From: Flavobacterium taihuense
GTDB lineage: Bacteria; Bacteroidota; Bacteroidia; Flavobacteriales; Flavobacteriaceae
Assembly: GCF_019351435.1 (NCBI RefSeq)
Contig: NZ_JAHWYN010000003.1
Span: 310,001 to 374,000, forward strand
Direction of reading: 5' to 3'
Length of the DNA stretch: 64,000 nt
This document shows, in pieces, positions 1 through 8,425 of this stretch (position 1 is its first letter; every line of letters starts with the position of its first letter). The position numbers were made by a program, and so were the translations under genes. The notes beneath the pieces are model-generated. The model was not told where the DNA came from. It did no database searches and saw only the letters and a program-made list of their open reading frames with translations.

Positions 1-653
1 ATATAATCAGACACTCTTCGGGCTTGGCGCAAAATGTGTGTCACCAAAACAATCGTGTATTTATCTTTTAATTGCATAAATAATTCCTCAATGGCTTGGG
101 TCGAAATAGGATCTAATGCCGATGTGGGCTCGTCTCCCAAAATGATTTCGGGTTCAATTGCAAGTCCTCTGGCCAAACACAATCGTTGCTGCTGTCCGAT
201 GGATAATCGGGTAGCAGGCGATTTAAGTCTGTCTTTTACTTCATCCCAAAGGTTAACGCCACGAAGGTATTTTTCTACGATTTCGTCTAATTCTTTTTTA
301 CTGTTATTTCCGTGAACGCGTTGCCCATAAGCAATATTGTCATAGATATTCATTGGCAGCGGAAAAGGCCTTTGCGACAGTAGACCCATCTTTTTTCGAA
401 TATGGGTTACTTCCACTTTTGGGTCGTAAATGTTTTCTCCGTCTACTAAAACTTTACCGTTTACACGCACATCATTTTGACGGTCGAGTAATCGGTTCAT
501 GGTTTTAAGCAATGTTGTCTTTCCACAACCCGATGGACCTATTAACGAGGTCACTTTCTTGTCTGGAATGTCAAGATTAATGTTCTTTAAAATATGGTTT
601 TCACCAATGTGAACATTTAAATTTTGGATACTTATGTGTGGCTGAATAATCAT
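1..653 (-). CDS. pstB: Phosphate ABC transporter ATP-binding protein PstB (partial, 3' end beyond window)
   Basis: ATPase of the Pst high-affinity phosphate importer; it would sit on the cytoplasmic face of the PstA/PstC channel and power uptake. I translated 217 codons from the ATG at 653. They show Walker A GPSGCGKTT (about residues 39-47), the ABC signature LSIGQQQRLCLARG, Walker B (ILGDEP) and the switch histidine in VTHILRQA. About 30 residues are missing at the left edge of the window. The start overlaps the pstA stop by four bases (ATGA), so the two are translationally coupled. The signature reads LSIG rather than the more usual LSGG. The assignment as PstB rests on family resemblance and on the neighbouring pstA, pstC and pstS genes. 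Confidence 0.95.
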   Translation of the reverse strand, partial: MIIQPHISIQNLNVHIGENHILKNINLDIPDKKVTSLIGPSGCGKTTLLKTMNRLLDRQNDVRVNGKVLVDGENIYDPKVEVTHIRKKMGLLSQRPFPLPMNIYDNIAYGQRVHGNNSKKELDEIVEKYLRGVNLWDEVKDRLKSPATRLSIGQQQRLCLARGLAIEPEIILGDEPTSALDPISTQAIEELFMQLKDKYTIVLVTHILRQARRVSDY

Positions 654-1489
654 ATTTTATTTTTTGAAAGATTTTTGCTGGCTATTTTTGCAACAATGTT
701 GATAATTAAAACAATAATGGTAAGGATAACTGCTGCTGCATATGCTCTATTTTGAACCTCTTGAATAGGACTGCTCAATTGGAAAAATATGGACAGTGGC
801 AAAGTTGCAGCAGGTTGATCGAGTGAAGTTGGGATGCTATCGGTAAAGCCTGCTGTAAAAAGTACACAGGCAGCATCGCCAATAGCTCTTCCGAAGGACA
901 GTAATATTGCGGTTATAATCCCGGGAATGGATTGGCGCAAGATGATTTTTGCCGTTTCATATCGAGTTCCCCCAAGGGCAAAAACGGCATTGCTCATATC
1001 TTCTGGCACTACCCGAACAACTTCGTCTATGGCTCGAACCAGTATTGGAATTATCATTAATGTTACCGTAATAATTCCTGCCAATAAAGAGGTTTTTAGT
1101 CCCATATAGACCATAATGGCAAACCCAAATGCGCCATATACAATTGATGGAATCCCAAACAGGATGTCATAGCTCAATCGGGTAATCGAAGCCAAAGTTG
1201 CATTTCTTTTGGCATACACATTAATATAAATAACAATGGGTAGGCTGATTAAAAGTCCCAATAAAGTAGAGCCAATTGTGATGTAAATCGAACCCACTAT
1301 GGCATTCAAGATTCCACCTCCTTTTCCAATATAAAAACCACCTTCCGGAATTTTGGAAACCATATCCCAACTCAAGGAACCAATACCTTTTGAAAAAATG
1401 GTGTATAATATCATGAACAAGGTACTGCTAATCATGATAGTGCTTAATATCATCAAAACTTTGAATATGTTTTCTTCTATTTTTCTCAT
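650..1489 (-). CDS. pstA: Phosphate ABC transporter permease PstA
   Basis: Inner-membrane permease that forms the phosphate channel with PstC. The 279-residue protein has about six hydrophobic helices and the permease coupling loop ALGGTRYETAKIILRQSIPG that docks onto the ATPase. Length and helix pattern fit the family. It starts 11 bases after the pstC stop and ends in an ATGA overlap with pstB, so pstC-A-B are one transcript. Nothing in the sequence separates phosphate from another oxyanion; the phosphate assignment comes from the family and gene order. Confidence 0.93.
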   Translation of the reverse strand: MRKIEENIFKVLMILSTIMISSTLFMILYTIFSKGIGSLSWDMVSKIPEGGFYIGKGGGILNAIVGSIYITIGSTLLGLLISLPIVIYINVYAKRNATLASITRLSYDILFGIPSIVYGAFGFAIMVYMGLKTSLLAGIITVTLMIIPILVRAIDEVVRVVPEDMSNAVFALGGTRYETAKIILRQSIPGIITAILLSFGRAIGDAACVLFTAGFTDSIPTSLDQPAATLPLSIFFQLSSPIQEVQNRAYAAAVILTIIVLIINIVAKIASKNLSKNKI

Positions 1490-1500
1490 TTTGATACCTG

Positions 1501-2394
1501 TTAGTTGTTTCTTTTTTCGATTCTATATAAAATAATTCTCGACACTGCATTGAATAAGAAGATAATGGCGAATAGGAGCAGTGCAGCAAACATCAATGCC
1601 GAATCGTACATAGGGATGGACATCATTTCTCCATAATTATTTGCGATAAGTGCTGGTAGGGGATAAGCTGAATCGAATAGACTATGTGGAACTTGTGCCA
1701 AATTTCCGCAAACCATCAAAACAGCTATGGTTTCCCCAAAAGCTCTGGAAATAGCGAGTACAACAGCGGCTACAATTCCATCAAAAGATTTGCGAAGAAC
1801 TACTTTTTTTACGGTTTGCCATTGCGTAGCACCCAATGATAAAGAAGCATTCCGTAAATCCTGTGGCACATTATCAAACACCTCAATTACAATGCTGATA
1901 ATAAGAGGGAAAATCATTATTGCCAAAACGATTCCTCCCGCCAAAACAGAATAACCTGTTGTGAATTCTACGAAATGTGGTGCTATTTTATCCTGAATCA
2001 AAGGGATAATTACCAAGACTCCCCAAACACCATAAAGTACAGGCGGTATCCCCGATAATAATTCTATTAAAGGTAAAACCAATTTTCGTACTCTAATGTG
2101 AGCATATTCCGAAAGGTAAATGGCTGTTAACATCGATAAAGGCAAAGCAATTATAATAGCAATTGCGGTTACCCAAAGTGTGCCAACAATAAAAGGATAA
2201 AATCCGAAGGCTTCTTTGAAAGGTTTCCATTCGGATGAGAATAATAAATTATAAAGAGATGTACTGTTTAAAATGGGTATTGATTTGTAGAATAATCCTA
2301 ATGCAATCAACACAACTGTAGAAATAGACAAGAGGGTAAGCACCAGGAATATTTTACTGATGAATTGGTCTTTGAGCAATCTTATATTTTTCAT
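1501..2394 (-). CDS. pstC: Phosphate ABC transporter permease PstC
   Basis: Second inner-membrane permease of the Pst importer, 297 residues, with an N-terminal membrane helix around residues 15-37 and about five more. The coupling loop SLGATQWQTVKKVVLRKSFD is the counterpart of the one in PstA. It lies 97 bases after pstS and immediately before pstA on the same strand. The gap to pstS carries no clear terminator, so co-transcription is likely, perhaps with lower expression than the binding protein. Confidence 0.93.
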   Translation of the reverse strand: MKNIRLLKDQFISKIFLVLTLLSISTVVLIALGLFYKSIPILNSTSLYNLLFSSEWKPFKEAFGFYPFIVGTLWVTAIAIIIALPLSMLTAIYLSEYAHIRVRKLVLPLIELLSGIPPVLYGVWGVLVIIPLIQDKIAPHFVEFTTGYSVLAGGIVLAIMIFPLIISIVIEVFDNVPQDLRNASLSLGATQWQTVKKVVLRKSFDGIVAAVVLAISRAFGETIAVLMVCGNLAQVPHSLFDSAYPLPALIANNYGEMMSIPMYDSALMFAALLLFAIIFLFNAVSRIILYRIEKRNN

Positions 2395-2491
2395 TTAATT
2401 ATAGTAAACCACCCTATCAAAAACTGTTTTTAAACCCCTCATGGTTTTCAGTTATTGTTTTAGAGTGGATGTTTTATTTATTGGAAGAGTA

Positions 2492-3439
2492 TTACTTTAC
2501 CTTCTCTAGTTCTTTTTTTAGTTTTTCTTTTGAAAGCTTGATGTATCCCGCTTCCGAAACAAATTTTTGGCCATCGGTAAGTATGTATTTTATAAAAGCT
2601 TTGACAACGGCATTGTTTGGTTTTCCAGTGGTTACAAAATATAAATCTCTTGCAGGCGGTGAAGGGTATTTTCCAGAGACAATGGCGGCAATCAATTGGT
2701 CTATGTCATTGTAAAAGTTTTCATCGGGATCTAATTTTCCATTATTGTTAAGATCAATTGGAACTGCAACTATTCCATTGGTCGGTTTGTTGGTTTTATT
2801 GTCATAGATATAAACGATGTTATTAAAACCTAATCCTGAAGGATCTCTTTGTACCGCTTGTGCCAATCCAGGATCACCAAATACGGCAACTCCTTGTAAG
2901 TCTTCTTGTTTTTTGCCAAAATAACTTGCCCAAGTTTCAGCAGCTCCAGCGGCATCAGATCTTGTGTAGACATGAATTGGAGCAGTGCTTTTGAATCCCA
3001 AAGTATTCCAAGTTTTGTATTTACCGGTGATAAAAATATTGTTGAAGGCTTCCTTTTTCACACCTTTTTGGTATAATACTTTTTTATAGGGGCTTGTTGC
3101 GCTTATGGTTGGAATTACTGCATCTTTGGTAACAGCTACGGCAAAAGCTCCTTTTTTGTATTCAGCGGCATTAAGTTCGCGTGATACTAATCCAATATCG
3201 GTTACTTTGGATAAAACATCCGTTATTCCTTTTCCGGCACCACCAGCCTGAATATCAATTTTAACTTTTGGGTGGGCTTTTTTAAATTCTTCTGCCCATT
3301 TTACAGTAATAGGATATAATGCAAATGCTCCAGAAATACTGATGTTTCCAGATAAATCTTGTGCCGAAACTTTATTGGTTGTTAAGTTTGCTATTATTAA
3401 GACTACTAGTGTTAATAATATTTTTTTGTGTGTTTTCAT
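2492..3439 (-). CDS. pstS: PstS-like substrate-binding protein of the Pst transporter
   Basis: Periplasmic solute-binding protein that would deliver phosphate to PstC/PstA. The 315-residue protein has a signal peptide (cleavage near residues 26/27, VSA-QD) and the PBP-type core: ISGAFALYP at about 35-43, a GGAGKG loop at 66-71, and RSDAAGAAETW near 160-170. These replace the GSST and SGT phosphate-contact motifs of classical PstS, so the ligand is likely but not certain to be phosphate. Residues 229-240 (DLNNNGKLDPDE) form a perfect EF-hand/dockerin-like calcium loop inserted before the C-terminal lobe. First gene of the pstSCAB series; it lies 84 bases downstream of the TonB-dependent receptor on the same strand. 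Confidence 0.85.
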   Translation of the reverse strand: MKTHKKILLTLVVLIIANLTTNKVSAQDLSGNISISGAFALYPITVKWAEEFKKAHPKVKIDIQAGGAGKGITDVLSKVTDIGLVSRELNAAEYKKGAFAVAVTKDAVIPTISATSPYKKVLYQKGVKKEAFNNIFITGKYKTWNTLGFKSTAPIHVYTRSDAAGAAETWASYFGKKQEDLQGVAVFGDPGLAQAVQRDPSGLGFNNIVYIYDNKTNKPTNGIVAVPIDLNNNGKLDPDENFYNDIDQLIAAIVSGKYPSPPARDLYFVTTGKPNNAVVKAFIKYILTDGQKFVSEAGYIKLSKEKLKKELEKVK

Positions 3440-3470
3440 TTTGTATGTCTTGTTTTTTTAATATTAATCA

Positions 3471-3506
3471 CAAAGTTAACTTGGCGATTATGTCAAATTA
3501 ACTTTG
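3471..3506 (-). promoter_or_regulatory. Candidate pstS promoter inside an inverted repeat
   Basis: Upstream of pstS a perfect 9-base inverted repeat, CAAAGTTAA (3471-3479) and TTAACTTTG (3498-3506), frames 18 bases. Read on the minus strand, the left arm contains TAACTTTG, a match to the Bacteroidetes -7 box TAnnTTTG, 32 bases before the pstS start. A TTTG lies 15 bases further upstream, which is shorter than the usual 17-23 spacing. The repeat could be an operator covering the promoter. That is inference from position. Confidence 0.45.
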
Positions 3507-3523
3507 CGATTTTTAATGATTTA

Positions 3524-6097
3524 TTACAGAGAATACTTTAGTGTAATACCATAAGTGATTTGATCTCCTAATACTGCTGCGTATTGTCCTGAATTTCCTC
3601 CGGCAGGCAACAACTGTTCGTAATAATTTTTATTTAAAAGGTTGCGTCCCCAAAAGTGAACAGATAATCCTTCGGAAGCGCGGAATCCTATGCGACCATT
3701 AAAAATTGCATAGCCAGGAACCACTAAATACGTCGAAGCAGATGGGCTTGATGAGAACTCTGAACGGGCATAACCATCTAGAGCTATAAAGAATTTTCCT
3801 GCGTTAGCAAAGAATTTTCCTTTTTTTGTATATTCGCCGCTTAAGGTTCCTGCCCATTTTGAAACTCCAGGTAAATTAGAACCTGATACATCTTTAAATG
3901 ACACTGCAGAACCAGTTTCTTCAAGTGGTAGAGGGGCGTTTGTAAATTTAACATACTTACCGTCGCTATAAGTTCCAGCTCCGTAGAAGTTGAAATGCTT
4001 GTTAAGAATAAAACTGAAATCTAGTTCAACACCTTGTACACGCACTTCATCAGCATTAGCAAGATAACCGCGGTTTACTCCCAATTCAGCAGCCTGAACA
4101 TTGGTTTGGAAATCTTTGATGTTTGTGTTATAGTATGTCAAGTTCAATATTGAATTTGCAACTGGAGAAGTTTTTACTCCAAATTCATAATGCGTAACAT
4201 CTTCTGGCTTCACTGTTGCAAGATCACCTAAAGTTTGTCCCGCAGGCGGAGTAGGAAGTCCTGCTACATTCACTCCAATAGGTTTGTAGCTTTTTGCAAA
4301 AGTTCCATAAGCATTGATTTTCTCAGATGCTTTGTATGATACGGTTATATTTCCAGAGAAGTCAGTATCATCATTATCTGATGAGAAGTTTTGATCTGTA
4401 TAAACTTTCTTTTTCAACGCAATTAATGCTGGATCAGTGGTTTGAAGTCCTCCGTATGTTTTACGGTCATAATCTGCATCTTTCTTGTCATAATTGTATC
4501 TTAAACCTGGTAATACGTGTAAACGCTCTGTTACAGCCCAGTCTAATTGACCAAATACCGCCGCACTAGTTGAATGTATTTGAGCATCTGTATGAATTCC
4601 ATATCCTTCAAAAAGGCCTGGGGTTTTCCACAATGCAGTATTTGCTGGAGTAAATGAGTCCTGAGCAAATCTCCATTGTGCGTTACCGGATTCCTCTGTA
4701 CCTTTTGTTTTTGATGTCTGGTCAATATAAAACACTCCAGCAACACCGCTTATTTCAGATGTAATCTGACCTGCGTAACGTACCTCTTGAGTAAATTGAG
4801 TTTGTCTCGATGGATTTTGTGATTTTGCAAGTTGTTGCAAACCTGTGAAATCTCTGTCATTAGATGGATCCCAAGTCCAGAATCTCCATGCAGTAGTTGA
4901 GGTCAAGGTTCCGTTTCCAATTTTCGTGTCCACATTAAGCGATCCTCCTCCCAAATCCTGTCCTGAACGCCATGGGGTGTCATGGTCTATTTTACGATCG
5001 AAAGCATTTAAGCTTGGAAGTTGGTAGTTTAAATCAGAAATAATTGCGTTAAATTGACGTTGTGGAACTCTATTTGTTGGAGCAACACCTGCAATTACTT
5101 GAGCATATCCGTCATTATGCTGTGTTGTGATATCTCCTGCTAACGTAATGTTTGTGTTTTCTGTTGGAGTAAAAAGCAATTGACCTCTAATACCTTGATT
5201 GTTTAGAGTATTTGTCGGCTTTCCTGTTCTAATATTATCGATAATACCATCACGTTGCGTACCCGAAAATGACAATCTACCAGCAATTTTTTTACTCAAA
5301 GCTCCAGTAACCGAAGCCTTGGCTTGAAGATATGCATAGTTACCGTAACTCACTTCGAAGTCTGCACCCGAGTTGAAGCTTGGTTTGCGGGAAGTTATGT
5401 TAAAAGCACCTGAAGTTGTGTTTTTACCAAACAAAGTTCCTTGCGGTCCACGTAATACTTCAATTCTTTCTACATCGATAAAATCTAGAGTAGTTGCTGC
5501 AGGACGGGCATAATACACACCGTCAACATAGAAACCAACTCCTGGATCGATACCGTCATTGGTTAGACCAAATGGTGATCCAAGACCACGAATATTAATT
5601 CCGGTGTTTCTTGGGTTTGAAGAATAAAGCTGTACAGATGGAACCAATTCTTTTATGCGGTTCACGTTGAAAGCGCCTGTTTGTTCAGCTTGCTTGCCCG
5701 TAACGACAGATACTGCGATAGGAATATCTTGTGCTTTTTCTATTCTACGTCTTGATGTTACTACTACCTCAGATAATACTTTTTCTTCGCCAGTGCTAAT
5801 AGTTATTTGTAAAGGTTTAGCAACAGTTGGCAGTTCGTTTATTTTAATTTCTTTGGTTGTGTAACCTAAGTATTGTACAATTATTGTAAATGGAAGTGTT
5901 TTGGCTTCAATGCTAAAATTACCATTAGCATCAGTAGTTGATGAATTAGTAGTTCCTTTGAGAACTATATTAACGCCTTCTATAGGGGAGTCTTGATCGT
6001 TTTTTACAACTCCTTGTAAAAGGTTTTGACCATATGAAGTCGAGAAAATTAGTAAAAAGAATAAACTTGAAATTGTTTTTATATATATAATTCTCAT
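3524..6097 (-). CDS. TonB-dependent outer-membrane receptor with N-terminal CarboxypepD_reg-like domain
   Basis: Outer-membrane active transporter of 857 residues. The signal peptide ends near residue 23. A carboxypeptidase regulatory-like beta-sandwich follows (about 25-100, starting LLQGVVKNDQDSPIEGVN), then a plug domain (about 115-240, containing NIRGLGSP, VERIEVLRGPQGTLFG and NTTSGAFNI) and a 22-strand barrel to the C-terminus. It is the FecA/IroN-type single receptor; there is no SusD partner. The substrate cannot be read from sequence. It lies between an Rrf2 regulator and pstS on the same strand, so it may feed the Pst importer, for example with a phosphorus compound, but this is only context. 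A long (about 250 base) 5' region precedes it. Confidence 0.9.
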   Translation of the reverse strand: MRIIYIKTISSLFFLLIFSTSYGQNLLQGVVKNDQDSPIEGVNIVLKGTTNSSTTDANGNFSIEAKTLPFTIIVQYLGYTTKEIKINELPTVAKPLQITISTGEEKVLSEVVVTSRRRIEKAQDIPIAVSVVTGKQAEQTGAFNVNRIKELVPSVQLYSSNPRNTGINIRGLGSPFGLTNDGIDPGVGFYVDGVYYARPAATTLDFIDVERIEVLRGPQGTLFGKNTTSGAFNITSRKPSFNSGADFEVSYGNYAYLQAKASVTGALSKKIAGRLSFSGTQRDGIIDNIRTGKPTNTLNNQGIRGQLLFTPTENTNITLAGDITTQHNDGYAQVIAGVAPTNRVPQRQFNAIISDLNYQLPSLNAFDRKIDHDTPWRSGQDLGGGSLNVDTKIGNGTLTSTTAWRFWTWDPSNDRDFTGLQQLAKSQNPSRQTQFTQEVRYAGQITSEISGVAGVFYIDQTSKTKGTEESGNAQWRFAQDSFTPANTALWKTPGLFEGYGIHTDAQIHSTSAAVFGQLDWAVTERLHVLPGLRYNYDKKDADYDRKTYGGLQTTDPALIALKKKVYTDQNFSSDNDDTDFSGNITVSYKASEKINAYGTFAKSYKPIGVNVAGLPTPPAGQTLGDLATVKPEDVTHYEFGVKTSPVANSILNLTYYNTNIKDFQTNVQAAELGVNRGYLANADEVRVQGVELDFSFILNKHFNFYGAGTYSDGKYVKFTNAPLPLEETGSAVSFKDVSGSNLPGVSKWAGTLSGEYTKKGKFFANAGKFFIALDGYARSEFSSSPSASTYLVVPGYAIFNGRIGFRASEGLSVHFWGRNLLNKNYYEQLLPAGGNSGQYAAVLGDQITYGITLKYSL

Positions 6098-6170
6098 TAT
6101 TTTGTATATTATATGTAATTAGTAGAATTTAAAATAAATTTTTTTAAGGGTCTAGCACATACACATACAC

Positions 6171-6184
6171 ATCACTTGAGTGAT
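6171..6184. promoter_or_regulatory. Palindrome in the leader of the TonB-dependent receptor gene
   Basis: ATCACT-TG-AGTGAT is an inverted repeat with 6-base arms, 74 bases upstream of the receptor start and between it and the Rrf2 gene. A TAnnTTTG match (minus strand, 6302-6309) lies farther upstream, without a good -33 element. The palindrome is a candidate operator, possibly for the neighbouring Rrf2 protein; binding is inferred from proximity only. Next to it is a short ACACAT direct repeat. Confidence 0.3.
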
Positions 6185-6351
6185 ATTTTTTTCAATAGTT
6201 GAAAGAATTGTTATCTTATTTGTTTTTTTGACTTCAATTTTTTTGTTTGTAATTGTTTGCATAAAGATAAATTTGATTGTTAATCATACGTTAATTTGAT
6301 GCAAATATATAATTAATTCTATAAAGTTAGTATAGTTTAAAATATATTTTT

Positions 6352-6765
6352 TTATTTTTTCACCAATGAGGCAATTGTAATGCCTTGCATTGCTTTCAAA
6401 GTTTCGTCTCTAATGGTCATCAATCCGTGTCGTAATAGGCATTCCGACTCGCTTACACAATCAGAGCAACGCTCATAAAAATTTAATGAAGCACAAGGAA
6501 GTAATGCAATTGCACCATCAAATAGTCGATGGATATCGGCTAAAGTGATCGTTTCTTTGTCTTTTAAAAGATAATAACCGCCATATTTTCCTTGCTTGCT
6601 ACCTACAAAATGACCTCTTTTTAAATCCAAAAGTATTTGTTCCAAAAACTTTTTAGGGATAGAGGCACCTTCAGCTATTTCAATGGTTCTTGAAATGTGG
6701 TTTTCATCTTGTTGGGCTAAATATAGAAGCGCTTTAAGGGCATATTTGGTTTTATGTGAAAGCAT
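6352..6765 (-). CDS. Rrf2-family transcriptional regulator with four cysteines
   Basis: DNA-binding repressor or activator of the Rrf2/IscR/CymR family, 137 residues. The winged helix spans about residues 1-80 (MLSHKTKYALKALLYLA, ASIPKKFLEQILLDLKRGHFV). A cysteine cluster follows: C91, C100, C103 and C109. In IscR and NsrR, three cysteines in this region hold an Fe-S cluster, so an Fe-S or thiol sensor is plausible here. It is upstream of, and co-directional with, the TonB receptor and pst genes, separated by about 250 bases. In related bacteria Rrf2 proteins of this type often sit near sulfur or iron genes; here the neighbours are receptor and Pst genes, so the regulon is open. Confidence 0.88.
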   Translation of the reverse strand: MLSHKTKYALKALLYLAQQDENHISRTIEIAEGASIPKKFLEQILLDLKRGHFVGSKQGKYGGYYLLKDKETITLADIHRLFDGAIALLPCASLNFYERCSDCVSESECLLRHGLMTIRDETLKAMQGITIASLVKK

Positions 6766-6944
6766 TCTGGATGATTATTTTTTATAATGGATATAAAATT
6801 GAATGGATTCTTTTCAATGAATACATTTATAAGTCAAATATAGACTTTTTTTTAATTTTTAAAAACTTAATTTTTTTGCAAAAAAAACTAATCCTAGAAG
6901 TTTCTTGGATTATAAAGAGTAAAGTCTTTTTTGCTAAGGAGCTT

Positions 6945-7012
6945 TGTTCAGCCATCCGCTATATCTTTCTTGTCTCGTTTGAAGAAGAGACAAGAAAGGA
7001 TGTCGCCTCTGT
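6945..7012 (-). repeat. Decayed hairpin cassette of the dispersed repeat family
   Basis: Perfect 12-base arms CTTTCTTGTCTC (6965-6976) and its complement (6987-6998) close a 10-base loop. The flanks, read on the minus strand, run GCGACATCC before the hairpin and ATATAGCGGATGGCTGA after it. They resemble the GGATAGCCCGAC stretch of the three-way-junction elements elsewhere in this window, so I read it as a copy that has lost its outer stem. The rest of the 341-base gap 6766-7106 holds AT-rich sequence, a weak TAnnTTTG (minus, 6835-6842) for the Rrf2 gene, and the terminator listed next. Confidence 0.5.
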
Positions 7013-7060
7013 CTAGGTTACGGGATTAGTTTTCAAAACAAAAAAATGTATTTCAAAAGC

Positions 7061-7089
7061 AAAAAAAGAGAGCCCTTACTGAACTCTCT
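7061..7089 (-). terminator. Terminator of the lemA-TPM block
   Basis: On the minus strand AGAGAG pairs with CTCTCT (6-base stem, 11-base loop) and is followed by seven T. It begins 18 bases after the stop of the TPM gene ending at 7107. The stem is short but the T-run is good. Confidence 0.6.
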
Positions 7090-7106
7090 ATTATATTTAC
7101 ATGTTT

Positions 7107-7940
7107 TTACCAGCTTCCGCTAGATCCTCCACCTGAGAATCCGCCGCCGCCAAAACCTCCACCGAAGCCTCCGCCTCCACCTCCGAAACCGCCTCCAGAC
7201 GATCCACCACCAAAACCACCTCCACCACCTCTTCCGAGGCTGCTTAGTATAATGACGTCGAGTAGGCTAGGGCCAATGCCTCCGCCACGGTTTCCGGAAT
7301 TTCCGCTTCCGCCTCCTTTATTCCTTGAAAACAAAAACAAAACGATAACTACAATAACAATGATTGGGAAAATTGGAAAGCTTTTTCCTTTGGTTTGTTT
7401 GCGTTCGCCTTTGTATTTGCCTTTAAAGACATCAATAATGGCAGTGGTACCTTTGTCTAAACCTTGGTAATAACTACCGGCTTTAAACTCAGGAATGATA
7501 ATGTTTCGAATTATTTCTCCACCAGTACCAGCGGTTAATCGGTCTTCTAAACCGTAACCGGGGTTAATGGCTATTTTTCTTTCGTTTTTGGCCAAAAGTA
7601 TAATAACCCCATTGTCATCTTTGGCTGTTCCTCCTATTCCCCATGTTTGACCCCATTTAGTGGCCAGTTGACTAACATCTTCGTTTTTTAGACTTTCGAT
7701 AGTAATCACAACAATTTGGGTAGTTGTAGAATCAGAATATTTGATGAGTTTTTCTTCGAGTTGTGCTTTTTCCTCTGGACTTAAAACATTCGCATAGTCA
7801 TAAACCGAAGTTTGAAAACTAGGTTTCTCCGGAATTGTAAATTGTGAGAAGATAGTATTGCTTGACAAAAGCACAAAAAGTAAAAAAGCGAATTTAAAAA
7901 TTCCTTTGGAATTTGAGTTTTTCTTTGTTGGAATTTTCAT
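7107..7940 (-). CDS. TPM-domain membrane protein with glycine-rich tail (YgcG-like)
   Basis: 277-residue envelope protein. It has an N-terminal signal or anchor helix (about 14-33), then a TPM domain (about 40-185, VYDYANVLSPEEKAQLE, TQIVVITIESL, DNGVIILLAKNERKIAI, NPGYGLEDRL), a second membrane helix near 190-207 and a tail made almost only of Gly, Ser and Phe (GGGGFGGG repeats). TPM proteins have reported acid phosphatase activity in plants and are linked to respiratory or photosystem assembly; the bacterial role is unknown. It is the last gene of lemA-TPM-TPM, three bases after the previous stop, an arrangement conserved in Bacteroidetes. The tail is low-complexity and typical of the family. 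Confidence 0.88.
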   Translation of the reverse strand: MKIPTKKNSNSKGIFKFAFLLFVLLSSNTIFSQFTIPEKPSFQTSVYDYANVLSPEEKAQLEEKLIKYSDSTTTQIVVITIESLKNEDVSQLATKWGQTWGIGGTAKDDNGVIILLAKNERKIAINPGYGLEDRLTAGTGGEIIRNIIIPEFKAGSYYQGLDKGTTAIIDVFKGKYKGERKQTKGKSFPIFPIIVIVVIVLFLFSRNKGGGSGNSGNRGGGIGPSLLDVIILSSLGRGGGGGFGGGSSGGGFGGGGGGFGGGFGGGGFSGGGSSGSW

Positions 7941-7943
7941 TAG

Positions 7944-8384
7944 TTATCCTTTTGATATTTCGTTTGATAATTCGTTGGTGTCGCCTTCTTGCCACGGAAA
8001 ATGTTTTTTTAGCTCTTCTCCGGCTTTCAAAATACCGTCGATTAATCCTTGTTTAAAATTTCCTTGTTTGAAATGGGCAACCATAACATCGCGGGTACTG
8101 TCCCAAAATGTATTGGTAACAATATCGTTAATGCCTTTATCGCCACAAATCACAAAGGTTTTATCCTCGACAGCCAAATAGAATAAAACACCATTTTGTA
8201 ATTCGGTTTCATCCATTTTTAATTCGTGAAAAACTTCCAAGGCGCGATCATAGGCATCCAGTGAAGTTGTTTTTTCTAAATGGACTCTAATTTCGCCAGA
8301 AGTGTTTTTTTCGGCTATTCGAATAGCTTCCACAATTTCCTGTTCGTCTTCTTTGCTTAAAAAATCTTCTACTTTTGACATCAT
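7944..8384 (-). CDS. Small TPM-domain protein
   Basis: 146 residues, a stand-alone TPM domain without signal peptide or membrane helix: EEDEQEIVEAIRIAE-type helix, SGEIRVHLEKT, NGVLFYLAVEDKTFVICGDKGIND. It is therefore probably the cytosolic or membrane-associated partner of the longer TPM protein that follows three bases downstream. Biochemical function not known. The 41-base gap from lemA holds a GC-rich hairpin (see separate entry). Confidence 0.88.
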   Translation of the reverse strand: MMSKVEDFLSKEDEQEIVEAIRIAEKNTSGEIRVHLEKTTSLDAYDRALEVFHELKMDETELQNGVLFYLAVEDKTFVICGDKGINDIVTNTFWDSTRDVMVAHFKQGNFKQGLIDGILKAGEELKKHFPWQEGDTNELSNEISKG

Positions 8385-8396
8385 ACAGTTTTTTAA

Positions 8397-8416
8397 AACC
8401 CCGCCGTGGCGGGGTT
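8397..8416 (-). terminator. GC-rich intercistronic hairpin between lemA and the TPM gene
   Basis: AACCCCGCC-GT-GGCGGGGTT is a perfect inverted repeat in an otherwise AT-rich region. On the minus strand it is followed by TTTTAAAAAAC, so the T-tract is poor. It could be a partial terminator or an mRNA 3'-end stabiliser that lets LemA be made in excess over the TPM proteins. Confidence 0.5.
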
Positions 8417-8425
8417 AGGATTTTA

